DNA of 64,000 nucleotides from Halosegnis longus (GTDB taxonomy: Archaea > Halobacteriota > Halobacteria > Halobacteriales > Haloarculaceae), in assembly GCF_009663395.1 (NCBI RefSeq), contig NZ_QKNW01000001.1, forward strand, positions 1,984,001 through 2,048,000. Direction: 5' to 3'. Position 1 is the first letter of the stretch. The number at the start of each line of letters is the position of its first letter. Under the pieces are notes generated by a model that saw nothing but the letters and a program-made list of their open reading frames with translations, made no database searches and was not told the origin of the DNA. Position numbers and translations under genes: made by a program. This document shows, piece by piece, positions 41,801-49,406 of this stretch.

Positions 41801-43057
41801 ATGCACATCACCGTCGCCGGCGCGGGGCTGGCTGGACTCACGGCCGCTGCCCGACTCGCCGAGGCCGGCCACGAGGTCACGGTCTTCGAGGAGCGCGAGA
41901 CGGTCGGCGGGCGCGTCCGCTCGACCCGCGCGGACGGCTACACCTTCGACCGCGGCTATCAGGTCCTGTTCACGGGATACCCCGCCGTCCAGCGGGAACT
42001 CGACGTGGACGCGCTCGACATCGGCTCGTTCGTGCCGGGCGCGACGCTCGCGCGCGACAACCACCGGTCGACGCTCGCCGACCCGCTGCGCGCCCCATCG
42101 ACCCTCGTCGACTCCGCGCTCAACCGCGACGTGCGTTTTCAGGACAAACTGAACACGCTTCGACTCCAGCGCTCGCTCGCCCGCGACGACTACGCCGACC
42201 TGCTCGACCGCGACGACCAGACCATCGCCGAGTATCTCCGCGAGTTCGGCTTCTCGGACGCCTACATCGAGCGGTTCGTCGCCCCCTTCTACGGCGGTAT
42301 CACGCTCGACCGCTCGCTCCAGACCGCGGCGAACGTCTTCCAGTACACGTACAAGGCGCTCTCCGACGGGAAGGTCGGGCTTCCCGCCGACGGGATGGGC
42401 GCCATCCCCGAGCAGTTGGCAGCCCGCGCCCGCGAGGCCGGCGCGCGCATCGAACTCGGTCGCGGGGTCGAGGAGGTACAGGCCGACGACTCGGGCGCGA
42501 CCGTCGCGGTCGGCTCGGAGACGGTCGAGGCCGACGGCGTGGTCGTCGCGACCGACCCGCACGCGGCGGGGGAGCTGACCGGCGTCTCGACGCCCGACGG
42601 CGCGAAGGCGTGTGTGACCCAACACTTCACCTTTCCCGCCCACCGGAAGCTCCGGACCGGGCGGCGCATCATCCTGAACATGGCCGACGGTCGACCGAAC
42701 ACCGTCTCCCCGACGACGGACGCACAGCCCGCCTACACGCCCGACGACACGCAACTGTTCGTCGCGAACTTCATCGGGGAACGCGAGGAGTCCGAGACGG
42801 AACTCGCAGAACAGGTCCGGGAGGCGATGGCGTCATGGTATCCGGAGACGCGCTTCGACGAGTTCGAGCTTCGCCACACCGACCGCGTCGAGTTCGCGCA
42901 GTTCCCACAGCCGCCGGGCTACCGAGGAAATCTGCCCGCGCCGGACGCGCCCGACGGGAACGCGGTGCTCGCGGGCGATTACACGCGCTGGTGTTCGATT
43001 CAGGGGTCGCTGGAATCCGGGCGCGTGGCCGCTGACCTCGCCGCGAACTTCGCGTAA
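41801..43057 (+). CDS. FAD-dependent amine oxidase/phytoene desaturase-like oxidoreductase
   Basis: This 418-residue protein opens with the FAD-binding motif ITVAGAGLAGLTAAARLAEA and FEERETVGGRVRSTRADGY, the form seen in amine oxidases and carotenoid desaturases. It closes with NAVLAGDYTRWCSIQGSLES, the second FAD contact. The middle (FGFSDAYIERFVAPFYGGIT) follows the substrate-domain pattern of haloarchaeal desaturase-like proteins. The substrate could be a carotenoid or an isoprenoid lipid; the family has many uncharacterised members. It starts at ATG 41801 and is divergent from thrC. Confidence 0.85.
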   Translation: MHITVAGAGLAGLTAAARLAEAGHEVTVFEERETVGGRVRSTRADGYTFDRGYQVLFTGYPAVQRELDVDALDIGSFVPGATLARDNHRSTLADPLRAPSTLVDSALNRDVRFQDKLNTLRLQRSLARDDYADLLDRDDQTIAEYLREFGFSDAYIERFVAPFYGGITLDRSLQTAANVFQYTYKALSDGKVGLPADGMGAIPEQLAARAREAGARIELGRGVEEVQADDSGATVAVGSETVEADGVVVATDPHAAGELTGVSTPDGAKACVTQHFTFPAHRKLRTGRRIILNMADGRPNTVSPTTDAQPAYTPDDTQLFVANFIGEREESETELAEQVREAMASWYPETRFDEFELRHTDRVEFAQFPQPPGYRGNLPAPDAPDGNAVLAGDYTRWCSIQGSLESGRVAADLAANFA

Positions 43058-43109
43058 CCCGCCAGCCACAGACCGAAGCGTTTTCTCTCGCGGGGGCCGG
43101 CGTCCGAGT

Positions 43110-43529
43110 ATGCAAGGTGGAGGCTCTACGGACATGACGCTCGCGTTCGAGCTGTCGGCACTCAAACAGCTCGCGGACCCGGAATCGGTGTTCGCGGACG
43201 CTCGGACGTGGAGCGAGTACGTCGGCGTCGTCAGTGACAAACCCACCTACGTGGTGACCAACTTCACGCGGAAAAACCGCATCCGGCAGGACTTCTTCTC
43301 CGGACCGCGGGGGAAAGCGGAGTCGCTGGAGAACGTCAAGCGCCAGTTCGACACCGACCGTCACGTCTTCATCGCCCCGCCGGGCGAGGACGAGGACGTG
43401 GCCGCCGAGGTCGGCTGGGAGTTCGTCCCCATCGAGCAGGCCGCCGAGGCCGCCGAGTGGGAGCTCGGCGACCCGGAGGCGACGCGCAAAGCCCGCGAAG
43501 GCGACGACGAACGCGACGACTGGCCGTAG
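43110..43529 (+). CDS. Conserved haloarchaeal protein (DUF7124-like), unknown function
   Basis: A 139-residue soluble protein. Features are TLAFELSALKQLADPESVFA, WSEYVGVVSDKPTYVVTNFT, and a basic stretch TRKNRIRQDFFSGPRGKAES, unusual in an otherwise acidic proteome, which may contact nucleic acid. The C-terminus is acidic. I recall this as the DUF7124 family of haloarchaea (number from memory). Its stop codon is immediately followed by the ATG of the next gene, so the two are cotranscribed. An alternative ATG at 43134 (MTLAFEL) would remove eight residues. Confidence 0.75.
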   Translation: MQGGGSTDMTLAFELSALKQLADPESVFADARTWSEYVGVVSDKPTYVVTNFTRKNRIRQDFFSGPRGKAESLENVKRQFDTDRHVFIAPPGEDEDVAAEVGWEFVPIEQAAEAAEWELGDPEATRKAREGDDERDDWP

Positions 43530-44360
43530 ATGGACGGACCGACCGCACTCACCGAAGCCGTCCGCGAACTCCGCGACCGCGGTGGAGCCCCGCTCGCGGC
43601 CTTCCTCGCGGCGGTCGGCGTCACGACGCTCGTGGCGCGCGACTCGATACTGCAGGCCATCACGCGCCGACAGGAGCTGCTCGACTCGATATACGCCTTC
43701 TACGCCGACGCCGGCATCGACCAGAGCCAGCTGCCGGACCTGACCAACCTCGCGACGCCGCTCGCCGTCGATATCTCCTACGGAGCCGGCGTCGCACTGC
43801 TGTTCGTCGCCGCGCTGCTCGCCGAGTTCGGCACCATCGTCGTGCTCCGCGTCGTCGCGGGTGAATCGCCCCGGCAGGCCGCGACGCGACGCATCGGCCG
43901 GACGCTCGTCTTCGGCTTCCTCGCCGGGACAGTCGTCCGGCTCCTGACGGTGTTCGGACTCGTCTTGTTCATCCTCCCCGGCATCTTCATCGGCGTGTCG
44001 CTGCTCTTCGTCCACGCGAGCATCGTCATCGACGACACCGGGCCGCTGGCGGCGTTCGGGCGGTCGTGGGAGCTCACGTCCGGTCGCCGGTTCGAGGTGG
44101 TCAGCGTCGGGCTGATGCTCGTCGCGCTGTACGCGACCCCGCGTGCCTTCGCCCCGCTCATCCCCGGGACGCCCGGCGTCGTCGTCATGGGCGCGGCCAG
44201 CGGGCTGGCCCTCCTCCTCTCGGCGGGCGTCGTCGGGCGGACGTACCTGGCTCTGCGCGACGGCGAGCCGGACGCCGAGTCCACCGACGACGAGCCGGAC
44301 GACGAGGACGACCCGTACGACGCGGCGCTGGGGGCGGACGACCTCCCGGAGCCGGAGTAA
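43530..44360 (+). CDS. Multi-pass membrane protein, unknown function (DUF7847-like)
   Basis: A 276-residue protein with about five or six hydrophobic segments, including AGVALLFVAALLAEFGTIVV, LLTVFGLVLFILPGIFIGVS and VVVMGAASGLALLLSAGVVG. It has the pattern of a GTPase-less membrane scaffold (ISYGAGVALL, then GPLAAFGRSWELTSGRRFEV) and a short acidic C-terminal tail. The family number is recalled from memory. It starts on the base after the preceding stop codon, so it belongs to that operon. No transport motif can be identified. Confidence 0.7.
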   Translation: MDGPTALTEAVRELRDRGGAPLAAFLAAVGVTTLVARDSILQAITRRQELLDSIYAFYADAGIDQSQLPDLTNLATPLAVDISYGAGVALLFVAALLAEFGTIVVLRVVAGESPRQAATRRIGRTLVFGFLAGTVVRLLTVFGLVLFILPGIFIGVSLLFVHASIVIDDTGPLAAFGRSWELTSGRRFEVVSVGLMLVALYATPRAFAPLIPGTPGVVVMGAASGLALLLSAGVVGRTYLALRDGEPDAESTDDEPDDEDDPYDAALGADDLPEPE

Positions 44361-44397
44361 GAGAGAGCTTTTACGTCGGGCGGTCGGAACGCGGACA

Positions 44398-44928
44398 ATG
44401 GCTGAGCCACGCGTCCCCGGCGGTCGCGGCGAGGTGTTAGAGCTACCGTGTGGCGAGGACAAGCCCGTCTACGACCTCGACATGGGACTGCGTGAGTTCG
44501 AGTGCGACTGCGGGGAGATCCACGCCGTCGTGGTCGACGTGCACCCCCTCTCGCGGTTCGTCCCGGAGTCGCTCGCCGACGTGCTACGGGGCGCAATCGA
44601 GACGAGTTCGGGCGCGGCATTTTCGATGACACACCTGATGGGGGTCGTTCTGGAGGAGTTTCCCGAGCAGGTGGTCGCCGCCGACGTGAGCGACGACGGC
44701 GAGGTGGGGTACGCGATGGTGTGGGTGACGGACTTCGACTCCCGGCGGCTCCACGCCGTCGTCGTCGAGCTCGTCGTGGAGCTGATGGAACACGCTATCA
44801 GCCACGCCGACGACGAGAGCGCGATTTCGAACTTCGAAGAGCAGATGCACGAGTTCGACGTGGACGAGTTCGTGGCGGCGTACCGGCGGGACCGCGAGTT
44901 CGCCAGCGAACACGACTCGCCCGCGTAG
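44398..44928 (+). CDS. Conserved haloarchaeal protein (DUF5815-like), unknown function
   Basis: This soluble acidic 176-residue protein has CGEDKPVYDLDMGLREFECD, then CGEIHAVVVDVHPLSRFVPE, whose three Cys and His may bind zinc. The second half is helical (LHAVVVELVVELMEHAISHA). I recall it as DUF5815 (from memory); the molecular function is not known. The start ATG at 44398 is 38 bases after the membrane protein stop codon. It is not related to the small regulator downstream. Confidence 0.72.
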   Translation: MAEPRVPGGRGEVLELPCGEDKPVYDLDMGLREFECDCGEIHAVVVDVHPLSRFVPESLADVLRGAIETSSGAAFSMTHLMGVVLEEFPEQVVAADVSDDGEVGYAMVWVTDFDSRRLHAVVVELVVELMEHAISHADDESAISNFEEQMHEFDVDEFVAAYRRDREFASEHDSPA

Positions 44929-44986
44929 CGTCCGACGCTGACAGACACTCCGCGCCCGCTTCGTCCCCGGATTCCACGCAGGGGCC

Positions 44987-45004
44987 GTCAGACGCCTGTC
45001 TGAC
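44987..45004. promoter_or_regulatory. Perfect palindrome upstream of the small wHTH gene
   Basis: GTCAGAC-GCCT-GTCTGAC is a perfect 7-bp inverted repeat with a 4-base spacer. It ends five bases before the TATA box GTATAAG at 45009-45015, so it overlaps the region of the BRE. It could be an operator, or the terminator hairpin of the preceding gene. Confidence 0.6.
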
Positions 45005-45008
45005 AGGG

Positions 45009-45015
45009 GTATAAG
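45009..45015 (+). promoter_or_regulatory. TATA box for the small wHTH gene at 45039
   Basis: GTATAAG is centred about 27 bases before the ATG at 45039, so the message is probably leaderless. Confidence 0.6.
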
Positions 45016-45038
45016 CCGTTGGCGTGGTATCTACACAC

Positions 45039-45266
45039 ATGCGCATACACCGGGGTGAGTTCGACCAGATCCGCCGCATCGTCGCGAAGAGCGACGCCGA
45101 CCAGCCGCTGACGGCGAACGAAATCCTCGCACTGCTGGAGGCGCACGGCGAGGAGTTCGACAGCGCCCACCGCGTCGCGACGGTGCTCGGCCGGGAGGCG
45201 CAACGCGACTCCGGGGTCGAGGTCGTCCGCGACCAGCCGTACCGCTACCGGTTCACCAACTGCTGA
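45039..45266 (+). CDS. Small winged-helix-like protein, possible regulator
   Basis: A 75-residue protein of mostly helical content: RIHRGEFDQIRRIVAKSDA, QPLTANEILALLEAHGEEFD, and SAHRVATVLGREAQRDSGVE, closing with a beta hairpin (VVRDQPYRYRFTN). The order helix-helix-helix-hairpin is that of a winged helix. A palindrome overlaps its promoter, which would suit autoregulation. I do not recognise the family. The start at ATG 45039 rather than 45024 is set by the TATA box distance. Confidence 0.65.
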   Translation: MRIHRGEFDQIRRIVAKSDADQPLTANEILALLEAHGEEFDSAHRVATVLGREAQRDSGVEVVRDQPYRYRFTNC

Positions 45267-45339
45267 TTGTCCGTTTCCGCCTCGCAGTGACGGAGAGCCG
45301 AGGGTCTCGCGCTTTTGAGTACGAAACGCGGAATACAGT

Positions 45340-45352
45340 TGCGAAATTCGTA
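45340..45352. promoter_or_regulatory. Candidate car operator upstream of carB
   Basis: TGCGAAATTCGTA fits the 13-bp palindrome TACGA(R)A(Y)TCGTA with one symmetry mismatch. The same word occurs on either side of the carA-Lrp intergenic region. Its centre is about 51 bases before the carB ATG and 14 bases before the carB TATA box. A related half-site TACGAAA is at 45320-45326. Confidence 0.7.
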
Positions 45353-45365
45353 GTGATTCGCCGGG

Positions 45366-45373
45366 CTTATTAC
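45366..45373 (+). promoter_or_regulatory. TATA box for carB
   Basis: CTTATTAC is centred about 28 bases before the ATG at 45397; the message is probably leaderless. Confidence 0.6.
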
Positions 45374-45396
45374 GATGTGCGAACTTCGTCGTCGTA

Positions 45397-48300
45397 ATGA
45401 GCGACGAGACCGAGGACAGAACCATCCTCCTCATCGGCAGTGGACCGATACAGATTGGACAGGCCGCCGAGTTCGACTACTCCGGTGCGCAGGCGTGTCG
45501 CGCACTCCAGGAGGAGGGCGCGCGGGTCGTCCTCGTCAACTCGAATCCGGCCACCATCATGACGGACTCCGAGATGGCCGACAAGGTGTACGTCGAACCC
45601 ATCACCGTCGAGGCGATTTCGGAGATTATCGCGACCGAACAGCCCGACGGCGTCATCGCCGGGCTCGGCGGCCAGACCGGGCTGAACGTCACCGCTGAAC
45701 TCGCCGAAGAGGGCGTCCTCGACGAGTACGACGTGGAGATTATGGGCACGCCGCTGGACACCATCTACGCGACCGAGGACCGCGACCTCTTCCGCCAGCG
45801 CATGGAGGCCATCGGCCAGCCGGTCCCGCAGTCGACGACCATCGAGCTGGACGAGGGCGAATCCGTGACCGACCTCACGACCGGGGGGCTGCAGGACCGC
45901 GTCGACGCGGCGGTCGAGGCGGTCGGCGGGCTGCCGGTCATCTCGCGTACCACCTACACGCTCGGCGGCTCCGGCTCCGGCGTCGTGGACGACATCAACG
46001 AGCTGTACGAGCGCGTCCGCAAGGGGCTGCGCCTCTCGCGCAACTCCGAGGTGCTCATCACCGAGTCCATCTCCGGGTGGGTCGAGTTGGAGTACGAGGT
46101 GATGCGCGACGCCGACGACTCCTGTATCATCATCTGCAACATGGAGAACATCGACCCGATGGGTATCCACACCGGGGAGTCGACGGTGGTCACGCCCTCG
46201 CAGGTCATCCCGGACGAGGGCCACCAGGAGATGCGCGACGCCGCGCTCGGCGTCATCCGCGAACTCGGGATTCAGGGCGGCTGTAACATCCAGTTCGCGT
46301 GGCACGACGACGGCACCCCCGGCGGCGAGTACCGCGTCGTCGAGGTGAACCCTCGCGTCTCCCGCTCCTCTGCGCTCGCCTCGAAGGCGACCGGCTACCC
46401 GATTGCCCGCGTCACCGCGAAGGTCGCCCTCGGGAAGCGGCTCCACGAAATCGACAACGAGATCACCGGCGAGACGACCGCCGCCTTCGAGCCGGCAATC
46501 GACTACGTCGTCACGAAGGTGCCGCGCTGGCCCATCGACAAGTTCGGCGACGTGGAGTTCGAGCTGTCGACGGCGATGAAATCCACCGGCGAGGCGATGT
46601 CCATCGGGCGCACCTTCGAGGAGTCGCTGTTGAAGGCGCTGCGCTCCTCGGAGTACGACCCGGCGGTCGACTTCGCGACGGTGGACGACGAAACCCTCGA
46701 AACGGAGTATCTGACCAAGCCGACGCCGGACCGCCCGTACGCGCTGTTCGAGGCGTTCTATCGCGGCTACGACACCGACGAACTCGTCGCGCTGACCGAC
46801 ATCCACGAGTGGTACGTCGAGCGCTTCGGCAACGTCGCGACGGCGGCGAAGAAGGCGATGGAGGGCGACACCGACGCCGCCACCGCCATCGGCTTCACGA
46901 ACCAGGAGGCGACGGCGCTCGCCGGCGGGGAGTTCAACGACACCCACGCCTCGTGGCTGCCGGCCGCGCTCCACGTCGAGACCGGCGACGAACCCGACGA
47001 GGTTGCCGCCGACGGTGCGGGTGCCGGCGCGAAGGTCGAGACCGTCGAGGAGACGGCCATCGACCGCCGTTTCAAGCAGGTGGACACTTGTGCTGGGGAG
47101 TTTGCCGCATCGACCCCGTACTACTACTCGGCGCGTGAACCCCTCTCGGAGATCTCCCGCGAGGAGGTGAAGGTCGACACCGACGCCGAGAGCGTCGTCG
47201 TGGTCGGCGGCGGCCCCATCCGAATCGGACAGGGCGTCGAGTTCGACTACTGTGCCGTCCACGCCGTGCGCGCCCTCCGCGAGCAGGGGCTCGACGCGCA
47301 CGTCGTCAACAACAACCCCGAGACGGTGTCGACGGATTACGACACCTCCGACGGGCTGTTCTTCGAGCCGGTCACGGCAGAGGAGGTCGCCGACGCCGTA
47401 GAGGCGACGAACGCCGACGGCGTGATGGTGCAGTTCGGCGGGCAAACGTCGGTGAACGTCGGCGAGCCGCTCGAACGCGAACTCGACCGTCGCGGCCTCG
47501 ACTGTGAGATTCTCGGCACGAGCATCGAGGCGATGGACCTCGCGGAGGACCGCGACCGGTTCAACGTCCTGATGGACGAGATGGGCATCGCACAGCCGGA
47601 AGGCGGCACGGCGACCTCCGAGGACGAAGCCTTGGACCTCGCCGACGACCTCGGCTACCCGGTGCTCGTGCGCCCGTCGTACGTGCTCGGCGGCCGCGCG
47701 ATGGACGTGGTCTACTCCGACGCGGAGCTGAAGGAGTACATCGAGGAGGCGGTGCGCGTCTCACCCGACAAGCCGATTCTCGTCGACGAGTTCCTCGCCG
47801 ACGCCGTGGAACTCGACGTGGACGCCGTCGCCGACGGCGAGGACGTGCTCATCGGCGGCGTGATGGAACACGTCGAGTCCGCGGGTGTCCACTCGGGCGA
47901 CTCGGCGTGCATGATTCCGCCCCGCTCCCTGTCGGCCGAAACCCTCGAACGCGTACGCGAGGTGACCGAGGATATCGCCACCGCGCTCGACACCGTCGGT
48001 CTGCTGAACGTTCAGCTCGCGGTTCGCGACGGCGAGGTGTACGTGCTGGAGGCGAATCCGCGCTCCTCGCGGACGGTTCCGTTCGTCTCGAAGGCGACCG
48101 GCGTCCCGATTGCGAAGCTCGCGGCGAAGGTGATGGCCGGCGCGTCGCTCGCCGACCTCGGCGTCCACGAGCAGGTGCCGGAACACGTCTCCGTGAAGGA
48201 GGTCGTCCTGCCGTTCGACCGCCTGCCCGGTTCGGATCCGCGTCTCGGCCCCGAGATGAAGTCCACGGGCGAGGTCATGGGAACCGCTCGCTCGTTCGGG

Positions 48301-48687
48301 AAGGCGTATCTGAAGGCGCAAGACGCCACCGGCAAGCCGATTCCGACGGAGGGCACCGCACTGCTCGACATCGAGACGCTGCGCGGGCTCTCACAGAAGA
48401 ACGAGGACCTCTCGGACATCGAGGAGAGTCTCGCGCGCAACTTCGAGGTGACCACGCCCGACGACTACGACGACCTCGCGAGCGCGGTCCAGCGCGGCGA
48501 ACTCGACTTGATCTGTTCGCGCGACCGCGACCTGCTCGAAACCGCGGTCGAAGAAGAGATTACGTACTTCTCCACGGTGCCGAGTGCCCGCGCCGCGATG
48601 GAAGCCATCGAGACAAAAGACGAACCGCTCGACGTGCTCGCCCTGTCGGAGCGTCCGACAGAGCGCCGCGATTGGGGGACGTTGTAA
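45397..48687 (+). CDS. carB: Carbamoyl-phosphate synthase large subunit
   Basis: This 1096-residue enzyme makes carbamoyl phosphate from bicarbonate, ammonia and two ATP for pyrimidines and arginine. Two homologous ATP-grasp halves each start with a Gly-rich loop (LLIGSGPIQIGQAAEFDY and VVGGGPIRIGQGVEFDY). Each contains the carboxyphosphate/carbamate-phosphate signature (SRTTYTLGGSGSG and VRPSYVLGGRAMD). The last 140 residues form the allosteric methylglyoxal-synthase-like domain (SAVQRGELDLICSRDRDL). Its ammonia comes from CarA, encoded 4 kb away in convergent orientation. The start ATG is preceded by a TATA box and a palindrome shared with carA. Confidence 0.97.
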   Translation: MSDETEDRTILLIGSGPIQIGQAAEFDYSGAQACRALQEEGARVVLVNSNPATIMTDSEMADKVYVEPITVEAISEIIATEQPDGVIAGLGGQTGLNVTAELAEEGVLDEYDVEIMGTPLDTIYATEDRDLFRQRMEAIGQPVPQSTTIELDEGESVTDLTTGGLQDRVDAAVEAVGGLPVISRTTYTLGGSGSGVVDDINELYERVRKGLRLSRNSEVLITESISGWVELEYEVMRDADDSCIIICNMENIDPMGIHTGESTVVTPSQVIPDEGHQEMRDAALGVIRELGIQGGCNIQFAWHDDGTPGGEYRVVEVNPRVSRSSALASKATGYPIARVTAKVALGKRLHEIDNEITGETTAAFEPAIDYVVTKVPRWPIDKFGDVEFELSTAMKSTGEAMSIGRTFEESLLKALRSSEYDPAVDFATVDDETLETEYLTKPTPDRPYALFEAFYRGYDTDELVALTDIHEWYVERFGNVATAAKKAMEGDTDAATAIGFTNQEATALAGGEFNDTHASWLPAALHVETGDEPDEVAADGAGAGAKVETVEETAIDRRFKQVDTCAGEFAASTPYYYSAREPLSEISREEVKVDTDAESVVVVGGGPIRIGQGVEFDYCAVHAVRALREQGLDAHVVNNNPETVSTDYDTSDGLFFEPVTAEEVADAVEATNADGVMVQFGGQTSVNVGEPLERELDRRGLDCEILGTSIEAMDLAEDRDRFNVLMDEMGIAQPEGGTATSEDEALDLADDLGYPVLVRPSYVLGGRAMDVVYSDAELKEYIEEAVRVSPDKPILVDEFLADAVELDVDAVADGEDVLIGGVMEHVESAGVHSGDSACMIPPRSLSAETLERVREVTEDIATALDTVGLLNVQLAVRDGEVYVLEANPRSSRTVPFVSKATGVPIAKLAAKVMAGASLADLGVHEQVPEHVSVKEVVLPFDRLPGSDPRLGPEMKSTGEVMGTARSFGKAYLKAQDATGKPIPTEGTALLDIETLRGLSQKNEDLSDIEESLARNFEVTTPDDYDDLASAVQRGELDLICSRDRDLLETAVEEEITYFSTVPSARAAMEAIETKDEPLDVLALSERPTERRDWGTL

Positions 48688-48707
48688 CCGTAGCCTGGGG
48701 GCCGATG

Positions 48708-49406
48708 TTAGCTCGCGCGCCGCGCGAGCAGGCCGACGCCGAGTAGCCCGGCAACCGCGCCGACGGCGGTGAAGCCGGGTTGGCCGGCTGCGGTCGTTCC
48801 GTCCGGACCGCCCGGACTCGCCGTCACTTCGAGCCCGTCGAGCGACGTGTTCGCGCTCCAGCGGAGCGTCCCGGCCACGTCAGCGTCGGGCGTCGGCATC
48901 GCCGAGAGCCGGTAGCCGTCGGGTGCTGTCACGACGAACTCCCGGTCCGGACTGTAGTCGCTGGCGAACGGCTCCGCGAGCGTCAACTGCTCGCCGTCGA
49001 CCGCCGCGAGATTCGTCCACGTCGCGGAGAGTTCGACCACGCCGGTGTCAGACTCCGTCCGCACGGTCGCGGCCGCGTCCGTTATCTCCATCTGCCGTCC
49101 CGTCTCCTCGCTGGCCGACGACGCGACGCCGGCGAGTCGACTCGCGAACGAGTCGCGCATCTCGTTGACCTCCGTCTGGTTCGCCTGCAGCGTCTCGAAC
49201 GCCTCGCGCTCGCTGTTCGTCGTCAAATCGAACGTTACTCGCAGCGTCACCTCGGCGTCGCCGTCGGCCGCGAGGTCGACGACGAACGCCTCACCGGGAT
49301 GGGAGTCGGCCGCCGCGGTGCCTGCGCCGCTCGCGACGACCGCGACGACCAACACGGCGAGACCGGCTCGCCGCAGCGCGGTTCCGACTGTGGTGTCACG
49401 GCTCAC
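48708..49406 (-). CDS. PGF-CTERM-type surface protein with DUF7345-like outside domain
   Basis: This 232-residue secreted protein has an N-terminal signal (AGLAVLVVAVVASGAGTAAA) and a roughly 150-residue outside domain. The C-terminal GQPGFTAVGAVAGLLGVGLL ARRAS carries the PGF motif, a hydrophobic helix and Arg, which is the archaeosortase-processed PGF-CTERM sorting tail. The outside domain aligns with that of the regulator at 51442 (EREAFETLQ vs ERRAYEEFQ; ETGRQM vs ATGREM; PTPDADVAGTLRW vs PTPDSRDDGTVRW). Its ATG overlaps the stop codon of the acidic protein by four bases, so the two are one operon. Function unknown. Confidence 0.82.
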   Translation of the reverse strand: MSRDTTVGTALRRAGLAVLVVAVVASGAGTAAADSHPGEAFVVDLAADGDAEVTLRVTFDLTTNSEREAFETLQANQTEVNEMRDSFASRLAGVASSASEETGRQMEITDAAATVRTESDTGVVELSATWTNLAAVDGEQLTLAEPFASDYSPDREFVVTAPDGYRLSAMPTPDADVAGTLRWSANTSLDGLEVTASPGGPDGTTAAGQPGFTAVGAVAGLLGVGLLARRAS

